Assembly (NCBI GenBank): GCA_949317995.1
Contig: OX439047.1
Coordinates: forward strand, 35,626,950-35,690,949
Length of the DNA: 64,000 nucleotides
Source of the DNA: Acholoe squamosa
Lineage: Eukaryota > Annelida > Polychaeta > Phyllodocida > Polynoidae
Reading direction: 5' to 3'
This document shows, one piece after another, positions 25,101-39,700 of the stretch. Position 1 is the first letter of the stretch, and each line of letters starts with the position of its first letter. Below the pieces are notes generated by a model. It had not been told where the DNA came from, did not search any database, and was given only the letters and a program-made list of their open reading frames with translations. A program made the translations under genes and the position numbers.

Positions 25101-28100
25101 GCCCAGCAAAGCACTTACCATCATTGCCTAGTTTACCCCTTATATTGAAATAGTGGGATGCTGCACACTCATCATATTGAGTCACAACCTAGTTTATATC
25201 TAATATTGTACAACTGAGATACTGAGATGCTAACTCGACATTACTCACTCAGCTCACTGTACCTCAAATATTTAACACCTGAGATGCTACACACTCACAT
25301 TAACTGCCTAGTTTAACTCTTATCCTAGACTAGCCGCACCCTCACCATATCAAATGCCCAGTTTGTCTCTAATATTGACCAAAATGTCAGATGCTGCAGA
25401 GATGCTGACAACTCACCGCTTTAGATAGATCCATGTGACTGCTCCTAGTATGTCGACGAGGACGAGCAGGGAGATGAAGATGAGCACCAGGTGACAGGTG
25501 TCCATGACGATCTGTCGGGCCGAGTTAATGTAGGGCACCATGGACGCACTCAGCTTGTCCTTCTGTGCTGAGAAGTCACGCCTGCAAAGGTGGAAAGGGT
25601 TAGGCTAGTATAGTGAGTTTTAGGTACTAACTTCATACAGATTTATAAATTAAGGGTATTAGTTTTCATTTTTAAGTGCATTATACCATATTATATAGAT
25701 CACCTATGCTGCCTTCTGTATGTTACTTATAGGCCTAAATGCAGTATAGATCCGACTCTTTTAACTTTGTCGAGAAATTACAAGGCTGTTTCCACCTCAT
25801 ACACCCCGGGTTTACAAAAGCAAATATCACAATAATGTAAAATCCCTAACTATGCAACATGGTATTCAAATGCTAAACAATATAACAAAACCACTAACTT
25901 CCTATAGGGCTGGGGAGTGACTGGGGGCAGTTCACAGCCATCAAACTGCAGTTTGACTGTCTTGGCTGTGGTACAGTTACATTTCTCTGCTGGGTTGAGC
26001 ATCTTCTTCCATGCACAGTACTCGGAGTCATGGAGGATATTGTTGGACCGTTGTAAATCTCTGTACATCTCCAGCATGAGCTGGTAGCGCTTTGTGCGCA
26101 CATTGATGAGCTCTTCATAGAATGGGTATTCGAACTTGTTGATACGGTACGCATTGGTCTTGATGCGGGTCTTTGCAAGACGATAGCTTGTTTCCATCGG
26201 TGCGACCTAAGTATAAAAGAAATGCACGTTGGTCTTTATTATATGGATGGTAGAAATATGGACCAAATTAAAATATTCTATGGTATTAAAGTGTGAAAAA
26301 TATCAAAGTCAAGATAATTGCTATTGTCTTTTAATATACTAATACAGAATTAGGTAGTCAACTACCAACTGGCTTCTGATTAGAATACACTTCACTTTCC
26401 AACATCTCTTTTGGTGTTTCATAACTGTTTCTTTTACCATAATCATGAATCTTATTTTGATATGAAGCTTCCTCTACTTACGAGTGTGTCAAAGTAGCCC
26501 ACTGAGGCTAGTGTTTTAACAGTGAGCAGATGAGCTGATACCCGTAACACAAGGTAGATGGCGCAGCAGGCGGTTGCTGTGGCAACCAGTTTAGGGATGA
26601 ACTCGGTTTTCATGATCTGAAATTAAGTCACAGAAAATAGGAAATTTGAAACTGCAATAAGGCAATCGGGATGGGGGAAATACTCAGAATATTGATCATT
26701 GTTATTAGATATTGCAAGCTTATTTTTACATTTCATAATGTTACTTTGTGTGAGGCCATATAAGAATGATTCCATGCAGATCATGAGATGGAGTTAGTTC
26801 AATATCTTTGTTTGTCAAAAGGAAAAAAAGAAATTTAGAGAATCTTGCACCAGCATTTTGTCCTCGATTCTTTTCTATGTTACTAAACTCTCAATTCTAT
26901 CTGTATCAACACAATAACTGCAGGAGCTGTTGTGTATAAGTAACAGAATATCTCTTTAGATTGAGATGCACACTTAACCCTTAAATACCGTATGATGCCT
27001 CCAGCTTTATGTAATGGAGGCGCAACATAATGTGTCATCATCGTCTTGGGGTTAGACTTGGGGTTCTTAGCTATACTATGTTACTTACCCTAAGGTTCAG
27101 GTCTTTGAGGAAGGTGAGGCAGCGGCCAGAGTGGGCGGGCTGGGACCGGCCTCTCTGTCCACGCTGTGGGGACCGAGAGTCACCTAGTGATAGAAAAGTC
27201 CAAATTTAGATATCTATAATCAGGGCTCCGCTGTGTGACACTGGCAACAGCAAAACACAGCATTTTTTCTTCTGTTTGTATTTGTACATGTATATATTTT
27301 CTATCTGTCTGGGATTTGCATTGTCTCTTCAATTAGTCACATATGGCTCCTAAATTTCTATAGCTATAGAAGAGTACGCCATAGTAGACCATCCTACCTG
27401 GGGTATTCGGGTACACCATAGTGGAACATCTTATGTAGTGTCTTCTTACAATTGATATAGTATGGTACATCATAGTGGACCATCTTACCTGGTGTCTTCC
27501 TACAATCTATATTATTAAGGTACACCATAGTGGACCATCTTAACTGGTGTCTTCTTACAATCTATATCATTAAAGTACACCATAGTGGACCATCTTAACT
27601 GGTGTCTTCTTACAATCTATATCATTAAAGTACACCATAGTGGACCATCTTAACTGGTGTCTTCTTACAATCTATATCATTAAGGTACACAATAGTGGAC
27701 CATCTTACCTAGTGTCTTTAAGGTACATCATATTGGACCATCTTACCTCCTGTCTTCCTACAATCTATATCATTAAGGTACACCATAGTGGACCATCTTA
27801 ACTGGTGTCTTCCTACAATCTATATCATTAAGGTACACCATAGTGGACCATCTTACCTGGTGTCTTCTTACAATCTATATCATTAAGGTACACCATAGTG
27901 GACCATCTTACCTGGTGTCTTCTTACAATCTATATCATTAAGGTACACCATAGTGGACCATCTTACCTGGTGTCTTCTTACAATCTATATCATTAAGGTA
28001 CACCATAGTGGACCATCTTACCTGGTGTCTTCTTACAATCTATATCATTAAGGTACACCATAGTGGACCATCTTAACTGGTGTCTTCCTACAATCTATAT

Positions 28101-30674
28101 CATTAAGGTACACCATAGTGGACCATCTTACCTGGTGTCTTCTTACAATCTATATCATTAAGGTACACCATAGTGGACCATCTTAACTGGTGTCTTCTTA
28201 CAATCTATATCATTAAGGTACACCATAGTGGACCATCTTACCTGGTGTCTTCTTACAATCTATATAGTATGGTACACCATAGTGGACCATCTTACCTGGT
28301 GTCTTCTTACAATCTATATAGTATGGTACACCGTAGAGGATCATCTTGGCAGTGGAGTAAGACTTGGCCATGCGGTGTAGGAACCACACAATGTCTACAA
28401 ATATTAGGATGATCAGAAGGCGTGTCCAGCTCATGATGCGACTAGTGTCCAGCTGACCCTTCTTCTTAGGCACAGCTGAGGCCGATTCATCATTGGGACC
28501 CTTCTCAAATTGGAAATACCTAGGGGAAAAGAAATATACACTTGCTTATCATTGTCCAACCTACTGGGGGCACCTTTCAGAAAACGTTGGCCCCATTGTG
28601 GGACACCTTTCCTTACCTACATAACTAATGTGATATCGCTTTACAAAATGCGGGGGGGGACCTATACCTTTACTCTGAATTACCATTGGGCAAATTATTC
28701 TATAGAGTATGGCATTACAGTATGGGGCTTGGCTTTTAAATAGATGAATGATCAGATTATTATATCTATCACAAAGAACAACTTTCAATGGTCAAACTTG
28801 TCAGCAATTACTATAATCATAAATCTTATAATCTAAAATTAAAGTTTTAGTCTAGAGGCATTACAGTTGCCAAACATGTTTTGTCCTATATAAGTAGTAT
28901 ACAACAATGAAATTTTGTTTCTGGTTCAGGTGAAGGGTGATCGATATATAGTGATATGGATAATTGTGTAGGATTAGTGACTTTTCCAATGATATTGACT
29001 TATGGTTTTTAGACTTACCATTGGTTGCGTGGCAGACTGACGTCCTCGATACTTGGGACACTTGACTGGCGGTGATTGGTTTTGGGGACTTGGAGTGAGA
29101 GGAACTCAGTGAGGTTCGGCATAGGGAAATTCTCGAGGGCAAGATCTGAAAAAGAAGTTAGACAATGCTTTGGATGATGTTATTGAGTGAGACATCATGA
29201 GACTGGATCAGTTGGTTTCAATTCTGACTAGAAGTATTACGAAAGATGATTGATTGATTTTATTGCCAAGCCTAGGTTCATGCATGCTATTTTTCATATA
29301 GACATAAATTCACAGCGTCCTTTGACCGTTATTACGCATTGAAGGAGCCATAATGAATGAATGGAAGATGTGCTGTATAGCAAACATGGCTGAGGGTGGG
29401 TGGTATTATATGCAAAATCTGGTGCAAGACACAAGAGCAGGAATTTTGCTGCCACTTTTGAATGATTTGTTGACTACTGCCCGAACAGCAGCGTTGTTCT
29501 ATAGATTAGTATGTGTTAGGTGGTTTAATTTCCAGACACTTTTGGGTCCATTTTAGCCCTTAACTATAGAATTCTATGAGGAATTGCATAGAGCCGGAAT
29601 TAGCTAAGACATAGGTTCCCATGGGGGACTGAAAAGTTTGAAAATCAGAAGTTTTTCATGGTCCAATTTCAATGGATACTTTCGGTATGAAATGTTTTTT
29701 TTTTCTGAATCAATGATATGCTGTGAATTGTTTGTTTTCCTTTCGTGTATTATATGTAATGAAATGTGGAGGATTTTAATTTTTAATTTGATGTTTTTAA
29801 AAATTTGAGTCGTGCATTTTGAAAAGGCCACCAGAAACCAGTGGCTATGACTCAGGAAGACCCTGAGCCAATAAATCCCATGGGCCTGGGGACATCATGT
29901 GTCCCTTACACATTAGGTATTTTTTATTGATAACAAACAGGAGTTATGTGTCCCTTACTGGTTTAGGTATTTTTCATTAATAACAAACAGGAGTTACCCA
30001 CCCACAGAGAGTCGCTCAACTTCCTGCTGTATTCCAACCCAGTCCATGAAGGGCTTGGTATTCTGACCCTGAGCTGCTCGTTTACTCTGCACCACGTCGT
30101 AGATGACCTTAGCTCCTGCCAACCATTTGTTTCCTTGTAGAGCACTAGACGTCTGTACGATACTACGGGTTAACCGGTCTACCGACTTTCTAGCATAGGC
30201 AGTAAACTCTTGTCTGAAATAGAGAGCGAGAAATGTGATATTTACCCTATTTGTTTTAAAAATTTCTCCAGTCTTAGGGAGTCAAAATATCAGTTGTAGG
30301 AGATTGTTGATTTTGTTTCTTACAACAATGGTGGGGTGATCTTGACTTTCAAATCATCTGGGTGTTTTCCCACAATATGAAATACTAATGATAATCTACT
30401 AGAAGTTTACTGCATGACATTTTTATGATAGAACTTTATTTTCCCCAGTATATGATTTAAGTTTGACAGTAGGAGATGCTTACTTGAATTTCATTATATC
30501 ATTAGTGAGGTTGAGGATCATTAGGCGTGTATACTGCAGGGCCACCTGGGAGACAAGTCTTTCCTCAGTGTCTTCCACCCGTAACTGCTGTTTTGTCTGT
30601 GCAAGAGGATAACAGATCAGGGGTGTACATTATACTAACCTAATGTCAATCAGGAGCCACACTCTTCAGCAATA

Positions 30675-30739
<65 letters not shown>

Positions 30740-33700
30740 GGCCTATATGACATCAAAACCAATTAAACAATAAGGTCAAGGCTTCGGGTCCAATAGTCCT
30801 TCTCAAAATTCAACTTGTTCGTGCCCGAATATATCGACTTGTTCTCTGAACTAGTGTCTGAGAGTTGACCTTACCATCTGTTATGGAACTGTGGTCAATA
30901 GCAGTATAGATTGAAATGTCATTCATAGCTACATGACAGCAACGCTACACTGTGAAATGGAAAGAGCATGATCAGTTAATAAAGATTTACAAAAGGTTTC
31001 TGTTATGATTGAAGGAGACCAGGCTTTTGTCACAGAATAATTTTCAAATTCTGAGCCCCGGGAGAAAAGCAGTAGCCTACATACATAATATACCCTTACC
31101 TGTTCGAGGACATTCTGAAGTTGCTGAAGTTTGCCCTCACACAACACCTTGGTCTGGTTGGCCAGCTGGTTCTGCCTGTTGAGCTCTTCCATGACAAAGG
31201 ACTGGATCTTACCCACCTCACTCTTCTGAACGTTGTCTGCCGTGTCCACATACCGGTCAAACTCCATTATCGTACCCACAGATTCTCTGGTATTGTCACA
31301 AAGTAAAGTGTAGGATTTATTTGAAATTTATATTTAGTAAGTCTTATTTCAATGTAGACTTAGTCAGGTCTGAGAACGGGCCATGATTTACAGACTTCAA
31401 TAGTACCCACATGATATGAAGAAGTTGTGTCTTGATGAGAAGAATGCAGAAATTTAGGGGGTGTACTTTTGTCAGAAACCATGGTTTCACGTGCGCGTCA
31501 TGCATGAATGTGTACGATTACCAAGGTATCATAAAAGGGAAAATCACTTTCTGCCTGCTGTAGATTTAGAATAAAATGATTTTTAATTCAATAGAACCAT
31601 CACCAAGATTTACAACTGCCTGGGAGCAGCTTATAATTACCAAGATATCAGTATCACTAGGGCATTTTATGTGAGCCTAGTGACTGTCTAATCCAGTTTA
31701 TTTTGATGATGTAATAAAGTTGATTTATAGTGTCATCTAAGAATGTGGAATCGCAATTGGATGGCCATTCTGCCATTGGTGTAACGCTCAATATAATTCA
31801 TGGATAACCACTGGTTCAGATAGGATTAAATTATAAGGAGTATGGCAATTCCCCCCAAATGTTAGTTTAAGACTCTCCCAACCATACAGAAGAACAACCA
31901 ACTGTCACTGTCATTGTATTTACTGCACACTTACTCCTATGAAGATTTCCCTTAATTAATCCACCACTTCCCCAATGGCATAATGGAAAGCCAGTCACAC
32001 TTTCAACATCTGATTTATTGCGAAGATTAATCAAACGGTTTGCGACTGGCTCACATTAAATTCTATAGAGTCATGAGCCTAGGGCTGGTTAATCCTCCTT
32101 GACAAACATGTGCAAAAATAGATGGGCACTAATTATTCCATAGAATTAAAAAAAAAGAAAAGGAGTCTGATTCAGAGTTCTAGTCAAAAAGGGCAATCCA
32201 ATTACAACATTGGAAACTACCGTAATTCAAAGGAGCATTAAAAATGAATTTCACATTTGATCTGTTGAATCACAAGTTTTTATTTAAGTGCATTGCTATG
32301 ATATGGATCTGATTGAATCTGATAATACTTAAGTCAGTTTTATACCAAGCATCATAAAAGAACAGAAAGAATGGATTAAATGGAAACTCACCTATTTGCA
32401 AACCGGATAAGCAATAGAAGCACAGTGAAGGTGACTGCCAGAGAATAGGCTGCCCGGAAAGTGACGTAGCAGACTACGAACAGTAAGTGCTGCGAATGAA
32501 CTTTGTTCTCGATGATCTTCTTGGGTGCATGTCCTGGGTGTGCTTTTAAATGTCAGGGGAAAAGAGAGTGAGACTACGTTTTTCTTCTTTTCCTTTCTTT
32601 ACCAGGACTTTCAATTACATGACCAATAAATGCTGAGATACAATCCTCAGAACGCCCTTTTCTATCTGTCATTGAGAAGCCTTTTTGTACTGTCATTGGG
32701 ATAACCTTTTCAGGCTTTGGATTGCGTCCCTTCATCAAAATAAGATGTATCGTAGGGCCACCAAGACCTGGACACTTAAACATCTGCAACTGAGGTTTCA
32801 ACGGGTGTCTACTTCCTATCTTCAAGTTGCAACTGAACATTCCTCTTTTACTTTGCCAGTAATCCGACTGAGCCTTAAGAGTCAGGATAATTCTATGTTT
32901 GATATGAAAAATCTTCTACATGTTGTATCTTTAAGCAAGGTAAGTTGTATAATAATGTTTTTATCTAGAAAATATAGAAAATCTGGACATACCTGGTTCG
33001 GTAACGAACCCAACAAATAGCAGAAGTCCCAAGAAGCTAATAACTACACACAGGACAGCAATGATTGGGGTGAACACCGTCATTTCCTTTTCTCCTTTGT
33101 TTTCATACGTCACCTTAGCGTCTGAAAAATCAATTGAAATATTAACAATCCTTCTACGTTTTTGGAGCAATATCCCTTTGAGTCAGTGAAAATACACTAT
33201 GTGTAAAATATCTGTTAATTGACTCATCTAACATTTCCTCTTTTAAAGCGAAAACTATGTCTGATCTACAAAATTCTATATGTCAGGCAATATGCTGCCA
33301 TGCATTCTTTTCTCAAAAGTGGCAAATACTACCATGCATGATAGGAAATACACCATACATATTTAATTCACAAGAAAAAAATGTAACAAAATCATTTTCT
33401 TGTAAATATCAAAAGACAATCACAAGTACAACACACACGTTATAATCATGATACAAAATTTGAATTTGGGAAGTATGTAGGAGACCTAACGTCTATGAAG
33501 TTAATACTGAAAATATCAAGGATTTGGACTGCTATCTTAACATATGTATTCAGTCGTGCATTTTATCTTTTTATTCCGATCAATATGATCGTCAAACTTA
33601 TATCCCTCTGATTTTGATATCTCCATTTTGATTTTTGTCTCATTAAAGATGTTTCTGAGAAATATAATATCACAATCAGTAGTAAACAGAGGATTTATCC

Positions 33701-36700
33701 ATTATAAGAAGATTCGTCTTTTTAAACTATTTTGGTAAGATCTCAAACATTTGGAAAAATGTTACTGACAGACAAATTATAAAAAAAAACTTTACAAAGC
33801 TTGATCAGAAACAATACAAATATCAATTAGTAGGAAGTATAACGGTTGATCTACAGATTCTTTTATATTTCAATTTCTTACTTCTATCAATCATATCACA
33901 TTATTGCATGAGGTTTGAATATTATTGATTGAATGTGTAAAACCTCCAATACTGACTATACAACAGCCAAAAACTGAACCATGTAACTGACAGTGCATTT
34001 TGCAGGCAGTTATTATAACCTAGCATTTGCTCTTATCTTATCATGCCCTATCAGTTACATTGGGGAACAACAAAGGGTCTCATGAATATTTTCTGATGGT
34101 CTGTCAAAAGACAATTTCAAATATCTCCCATAATATTTCCTGTCTGTCAAATGCCAAATCATTGTCTCTACAAGAGTCTGAGTGATTTCTTATCTACCCT
34201 TTGTGTTATACTTTAATATTCAATTGTCTTTGGCAATCTGGTTTTATATGAATAGTGGTCTATTCAAATGAAATTAAATATTCATGGAGAACCCATATTT
34301 ATAGAATGATATATCCTTACAACATCATTGTAATATATAAAACCTAAATGAAGACACATTATGGTGGCTTTGATGCAGAAAATAAAGATTGCATTGCATT
34401 TGAAAAGTGAACCCAACAAGATCATGCATAAAACTCGCTCTAGATCTTCTTTGGGGAAATTATACCTAAACACTAGCTGACATCTAGGGGTGCAGTGAGT
34501 GAAAACTAAAATCCTAGTCCTAAACCCATCATCTAAAATGAAACAAGTGAGGGTCAGGTTTTCATGCAATCTAAAGGTTTGAAAAGTAAAAGGTTTGATG
34601 AATACATCCATACTGGTTTTGTATTCATCAAACCCTAAGTTCCTATCTTAGGTGGGGTAGGAAGGAAAGGAGAGTACATCTACTTCTGTTGAAATATCTG
34701 TATGTAATGTGTTCAGTATTATTGTGACACTAAATGGTACTATTTGCAAAGGAAACTATTTGAGGGGTGTCCATATATACATATCACAACAGAGATTCAT
34801 AAATAGGGAAAATACTACAGAAAGGAGACTGGCATGTTACTTAGATAGCCTCAACTTGTATACAGTGCATATTTATGTCTGTATATAGCTAGAGGAAGCA
34901 ACATTGGTTCTTTTACTGGTGTTCTGAGCCATTGATGGTTCCCCCAGGTTTAAGGGAAAGCGATGCCGCTGGTTCCGAGACAGCTGGATGAGTGCAGACT
35001 TAACAGTTCTCATCCTAGCTTTGTGGGTTGGGAAGGGCCTAGTATTAAGAGTGTGACCTCTGGTTGCTTTGTTGATAATGGTGGTGCAATTATTTTCCAT
35101 CAAACCATTATCATCTGTACAGCAGTGAGGAAGTGCAAGAAGTGTTTACAACAGTCTGTACTGACAATACACACTATCAGACTAATTATAGTATTACTTA
35201 TAACAGTAATGACATTTCATCATTGTGATAACAGAGAAATTATCAGTTAACTGAACAGTTATCATCATTCTTTTCTATCATTAAGTGGCTGCCGGTAACA
35301 ACTATTACAATTTAGCCTAGTCACATATCAAGTCATGTGCCATAATCCTGCTTCTTATAAACAAATGATATTTCATTTTTCCCTGTAACCAATATCCCTA
35401 CCAGTGGAGACCCTGTACCCTTATGGATGCCTATTTAACTTAATACAAAGTTTGCTGGAAGGAAACCACAATTGGCTGTCAGAACATCCTTAAAGAACAC
35501 TAAAAGGGCAAAAGTTGAGTTGAACATAGCACCAAACTACCCATAAGTACATGATACAACACCCGGCTCATTCATAGTCAGGGCATTCAAAAGAAAGACC
35601 AGATGGAACCAATGAAAATATTACAGAATCTTTGTGACATGCATTCTCCGTTTAAAAAAAAAAAAATATGCAACATGATTAATTCTGGACATACTCTTAG
35701 TCTCGTTGCTCCAAAAGAATGCTATAAAAAACAGCAGTAATAACGGACATCAAGACATGGCACGACAACAGCCAATCACAGCCGTTGGCGCTTGGCGGAC
35801 CAGGTCAAGGTCAAGGCCGGGGGGTCACCAAGTGCAGAGCGGCTATATAGTTTGACGCAAGAACCCTGGATAAGTTAGTTGATCAACCCTAAAACTTTAT
35901 TTGTGTCTCTTATCTAAGCATGCGCTTGTTGATGTGTGAACTAATCAAAATGGCTAAAACAATTTTTCTTTTTTTCAATATTGATTTCATATTGTTGTCA
36001 CAGCAGATGTGTAAGTATGTCATTTTTAAATAATGAAAGTTTTTTTTCTGCATAGACATTTTACTGTAGTAATATATTTCTCATTGGTCAATCAAAAATA
36101 GTGTAAGTTATTGACAAAATGTCAAAAATTGAAAAAAAAATTGAATTGCCACATAATCAAATCTTGGCATATCAAAGAGATCAAGAATGTCTTATATCCT
36201 GTATTTTCTGTGAAATTCCATAACTTAAATGTAATTTGGAAGAGAGCAATAAGGAAAACCATAACAGAAGAGAAACAAGTCACAAAAATTGTTTGCTGAC
36301 AATTGTCACAGACAGCAAAAATTTTCATGACAGAACAGATGTAGGGAAACCATAAGATAAAGTTGTGGCAATTCACTTAGAGAATAAGTATAGGGAATGT
36401 CATAAAAATTTTACACAGCACATCATGGACTGTGAAATTTTCATGACCCAAACTAGGTGAGGGTTCTAACTTATCCATTTCTTGCATCAACACATTTTGG
36501 AGGCAGCATATCGTTCTAGATTAGCTTTCTACTTGAGAAGACTGAAAAGTCTCAGATGTAAAATAGCTTATAGTAGCATTGATCAGTGAGTATTCAATAT
36601 GCAGATAAAATCAATATAGTTTAATGGTTGGTGTTTGCATCTATCATACAGTGTTTAGTTTAGCGGAATCTTCCACCCACTATTCTAGACGCCTAATAGA

Positions 36701-39700
36701 GAGAATTAAACGGTGTATTGTGTTTTCAGAACTTAATTAATAGTTATGAATAGTGGTAATTACACTGCTGATAGATCAGAGAAACACTTCTTAGGTCATT
36801 ACAGGAAATGCCAAATGAGGACATCATGCTTGCTTGAGTGTGGCTCTTGCAGGGGTTGCAAAGACCATATTCATATTGAATTCATTCGAATCAAAGATTC
36901 AGATTCAGAATTCAGAATAAACTACATAGAATTAAATGAATAGAGATAACTTCTAAAATGGTTCGGAAATATATCAATAATAGAACTGCAAGGAAAAGCT
37001 GTTGTGGCTTTTGAATCACAGTATAGACTCTATTACTATTTGATTCTTTTGACCTAAAGTATTATGGATCAACAGCTCATAAATTGGTAGATTGAGCAGC
37101 AATATCCTTTCAGAAGAGAAGTGAGCTTTGTGCCAATGTTAGACTTTAAGAGTGGGAGTGTCAAATAGATGTGGAGTATGGTGGGTGACCCAGGAAGTAG
37201 TATACATTTCTAGGAGAGGAAAATGCTGAAAAGGGCTCATGATGATCAAAAGGGTTATTAAAAACCCAAGACTTGTGCGTATAGGAGGTGGTGACCCCAA
37301 TCCATTGATAGAACCAAATAACAAACTGGATGTCTTGAAAGTACTCCATCACCATTGGGTATCAGATTATTACATATAATATTTTTATGTGTTTGGTACA
37401 TATACTGTGATATTTCATGTCATTGCTTTTTTAGTGTAAAATTCTTAATCGAACCTAGATTTCAAAAAGCAGTTGGGACATAATTTCTTTGTAATAACCA
37501 ATGTTCCAGTTGTAACAAGAAACATACCTTAGTGATAAATATGCTAGATAAATATCACATTCTATTATGGAATAAACATCCTCACAATCCCCAAAGTATC
37601 CTCCCAAATTACAAGATATATCTTCTAAATGCTAACACATTCTTTCACAGTCATCCTCATTGTTTCAAATATAACGTGGTGGGTGTCGTGCTTAGAATGT
37701 ACACAGGTCATTTACTAAATTAATCTCAACTACAAGGTTCTTACAATAGGTTATAGACAAGTAAATAGAATCATCTAATCTGATGTACATACCATAGGTC
37801 TCGTCAGTCATATTGGGGGCTGGTTTGTAGACCATCATGTTGATTGTTCGGTATGTATCCGTAACCTCAACCCGAAGCCTCTTCGCATAATTATCTGGTC
37901 CGCTTGTAGGGATTCTGAAGTCGATGGTGAAGATTCTGGGGCACTTTACTCCTACATCATACTCAAACAAAGGCTGTTCGGGGTATGCAGGGTCTGTGAC
38001 CTTTACGGCAAAGAAGCCTGTAGAAAGAAAGGGAAAATGTTTTGTTGAACATAGGAAGTATAGTGAGACAGGCCAGTAACAATGGTATATCACACAGCAG
38101 GGTGATTCATAAAAACTCAGGATGTCGTCAAGGAAAAACGACCAGAGAACTCTGTAATTCGTCAATACTCATACTTCATGGAAGTAATAGAATTACAGCC
38201 TTTGGAACACACTATTTCATTCACAATAATCATTAATTCAATCAATATTCTTTTAGGGTATGGAAGATTGCATATAATTCCATATAATTTTCTGCGTGAA
38301 TAATTTCTAAATTCATCGTTTAATTCTAGCTGGGTCGTCACTTTTTATCAATCACCTTGCTGATAGCTTAAAAGTTAATTGAAACTAATGGATATTTGTA
38401 AATTATTCAAAGACAGGGGCAAATATTGAGAATCAAAGTATCTCAATGGTGTTGAATTTAACTATGGAAAAATGCAGCAACTTCATAAGGCATTACACAC
38501 CAGGACACTGTTCAATCTCTCCCTTCAGCATGAGTGTCCACATATTTTCTGACCAGAGTATCTCCGCCTTCAGCGTGCTGTCATCCTTCACCGTTGTATT
38601 GTCAAACAGAGGCTGTAGAATGGACTTATTGCTCGGTACCTCAAAATAGATAAAAGGTACAGTGGTCCTGTTGAACATTCGGTACACCCCGTTAGAGACA
38701 AATTGGACGCTCATCTGAGGGTCGGGTCGGTAGGGGTCACTGTCTGGCGGGTTACTTGTAGCCAGCAGCAGCTCCGAAAGCGCATCTGTGTCACAGTCTT
38801 GCCTCTCTGAAATGATGTTCCAAATAAAGAAATGCTTAATGAAAAGTACAGTCAAAAATGTTGTTGGAAGCACAGGCACCCTTGTTAACATGGAATCTGT
38901 AGATATGTAATGTTGAACCCTGATGGGGCTCCTAGGAATTTTGAGTGCGCAATGCATAATCTCCATGTATAGAGATTAAATGAAAGATTACATGACAGAG
39001 CAAAACTCTTAAAATGCAATATAAGAACCATGTCAGTTTACTTTGTGGTGTATACCAGCGCCTACGGCGCTGTGATAATGGACAAAAAGTTAACACAACC
39101 ATTGAAACCCTCTTGCAAAGAATAAAGGTATTTTTAGACCTAAGAATAGAAGAGGAACTAAAGGAATAATTGAAATTATGGGTAATTATCTTTAAGCTTT
39201 CACAAGTCACGCCATCAATACTACTTCCGTTTTGACAGATCCGGTAGCCAGCATTCGAGGGCCGAGGTATTTTATATATGGTAGTTTAATAAGGCACATT
39301 ACTTGATGAGAATTTTTCCTGCATTAGTGCATTAGGAATCTTTATATCTCACTCATCCAGATGCGCTCACCCATCCAGATGCGCTCACCGTCTCAGGAGA
39401 CAATAGGCTTTACTTGTCTTTAATTACTTTTGGTGCCTCTTCCTGTTCACATTTCCATGACCTCCTGTCTCCTATATCCCTTTGTATCTTGACAGTGCCT
39501 GCAGGTTTCCTGGAAATGTCTTGCCCTTTTAACGCCAAGCACTACCTATCAGAACTCTGTGGCAACACTATATATGGCACTCTGTGGTTATGTTGGCCCC
39601 TAAGACCCTAAATTGTAGAAAGTGTTGTGAGCCTCATCTTAAATACAACTAAATCTGAAAAAGAAGAAGAAAATTGTTGAATGCCAATAAGTATCCTTCA

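Noticed and set aside
25894-26178. Second minus-strand frame over exon 17
   Set aside because: Ser/Arg/Pro-rich off-frame translation of the same exon; it does not match the phases of neighbouring exons.
28861-29142. 93-residue minus-strand frame over exon 13
   Set aside because: It runs through the donor into the intron and is in a frame that does not join with exons 12 and 14; the shorter in-phase reading was kept.
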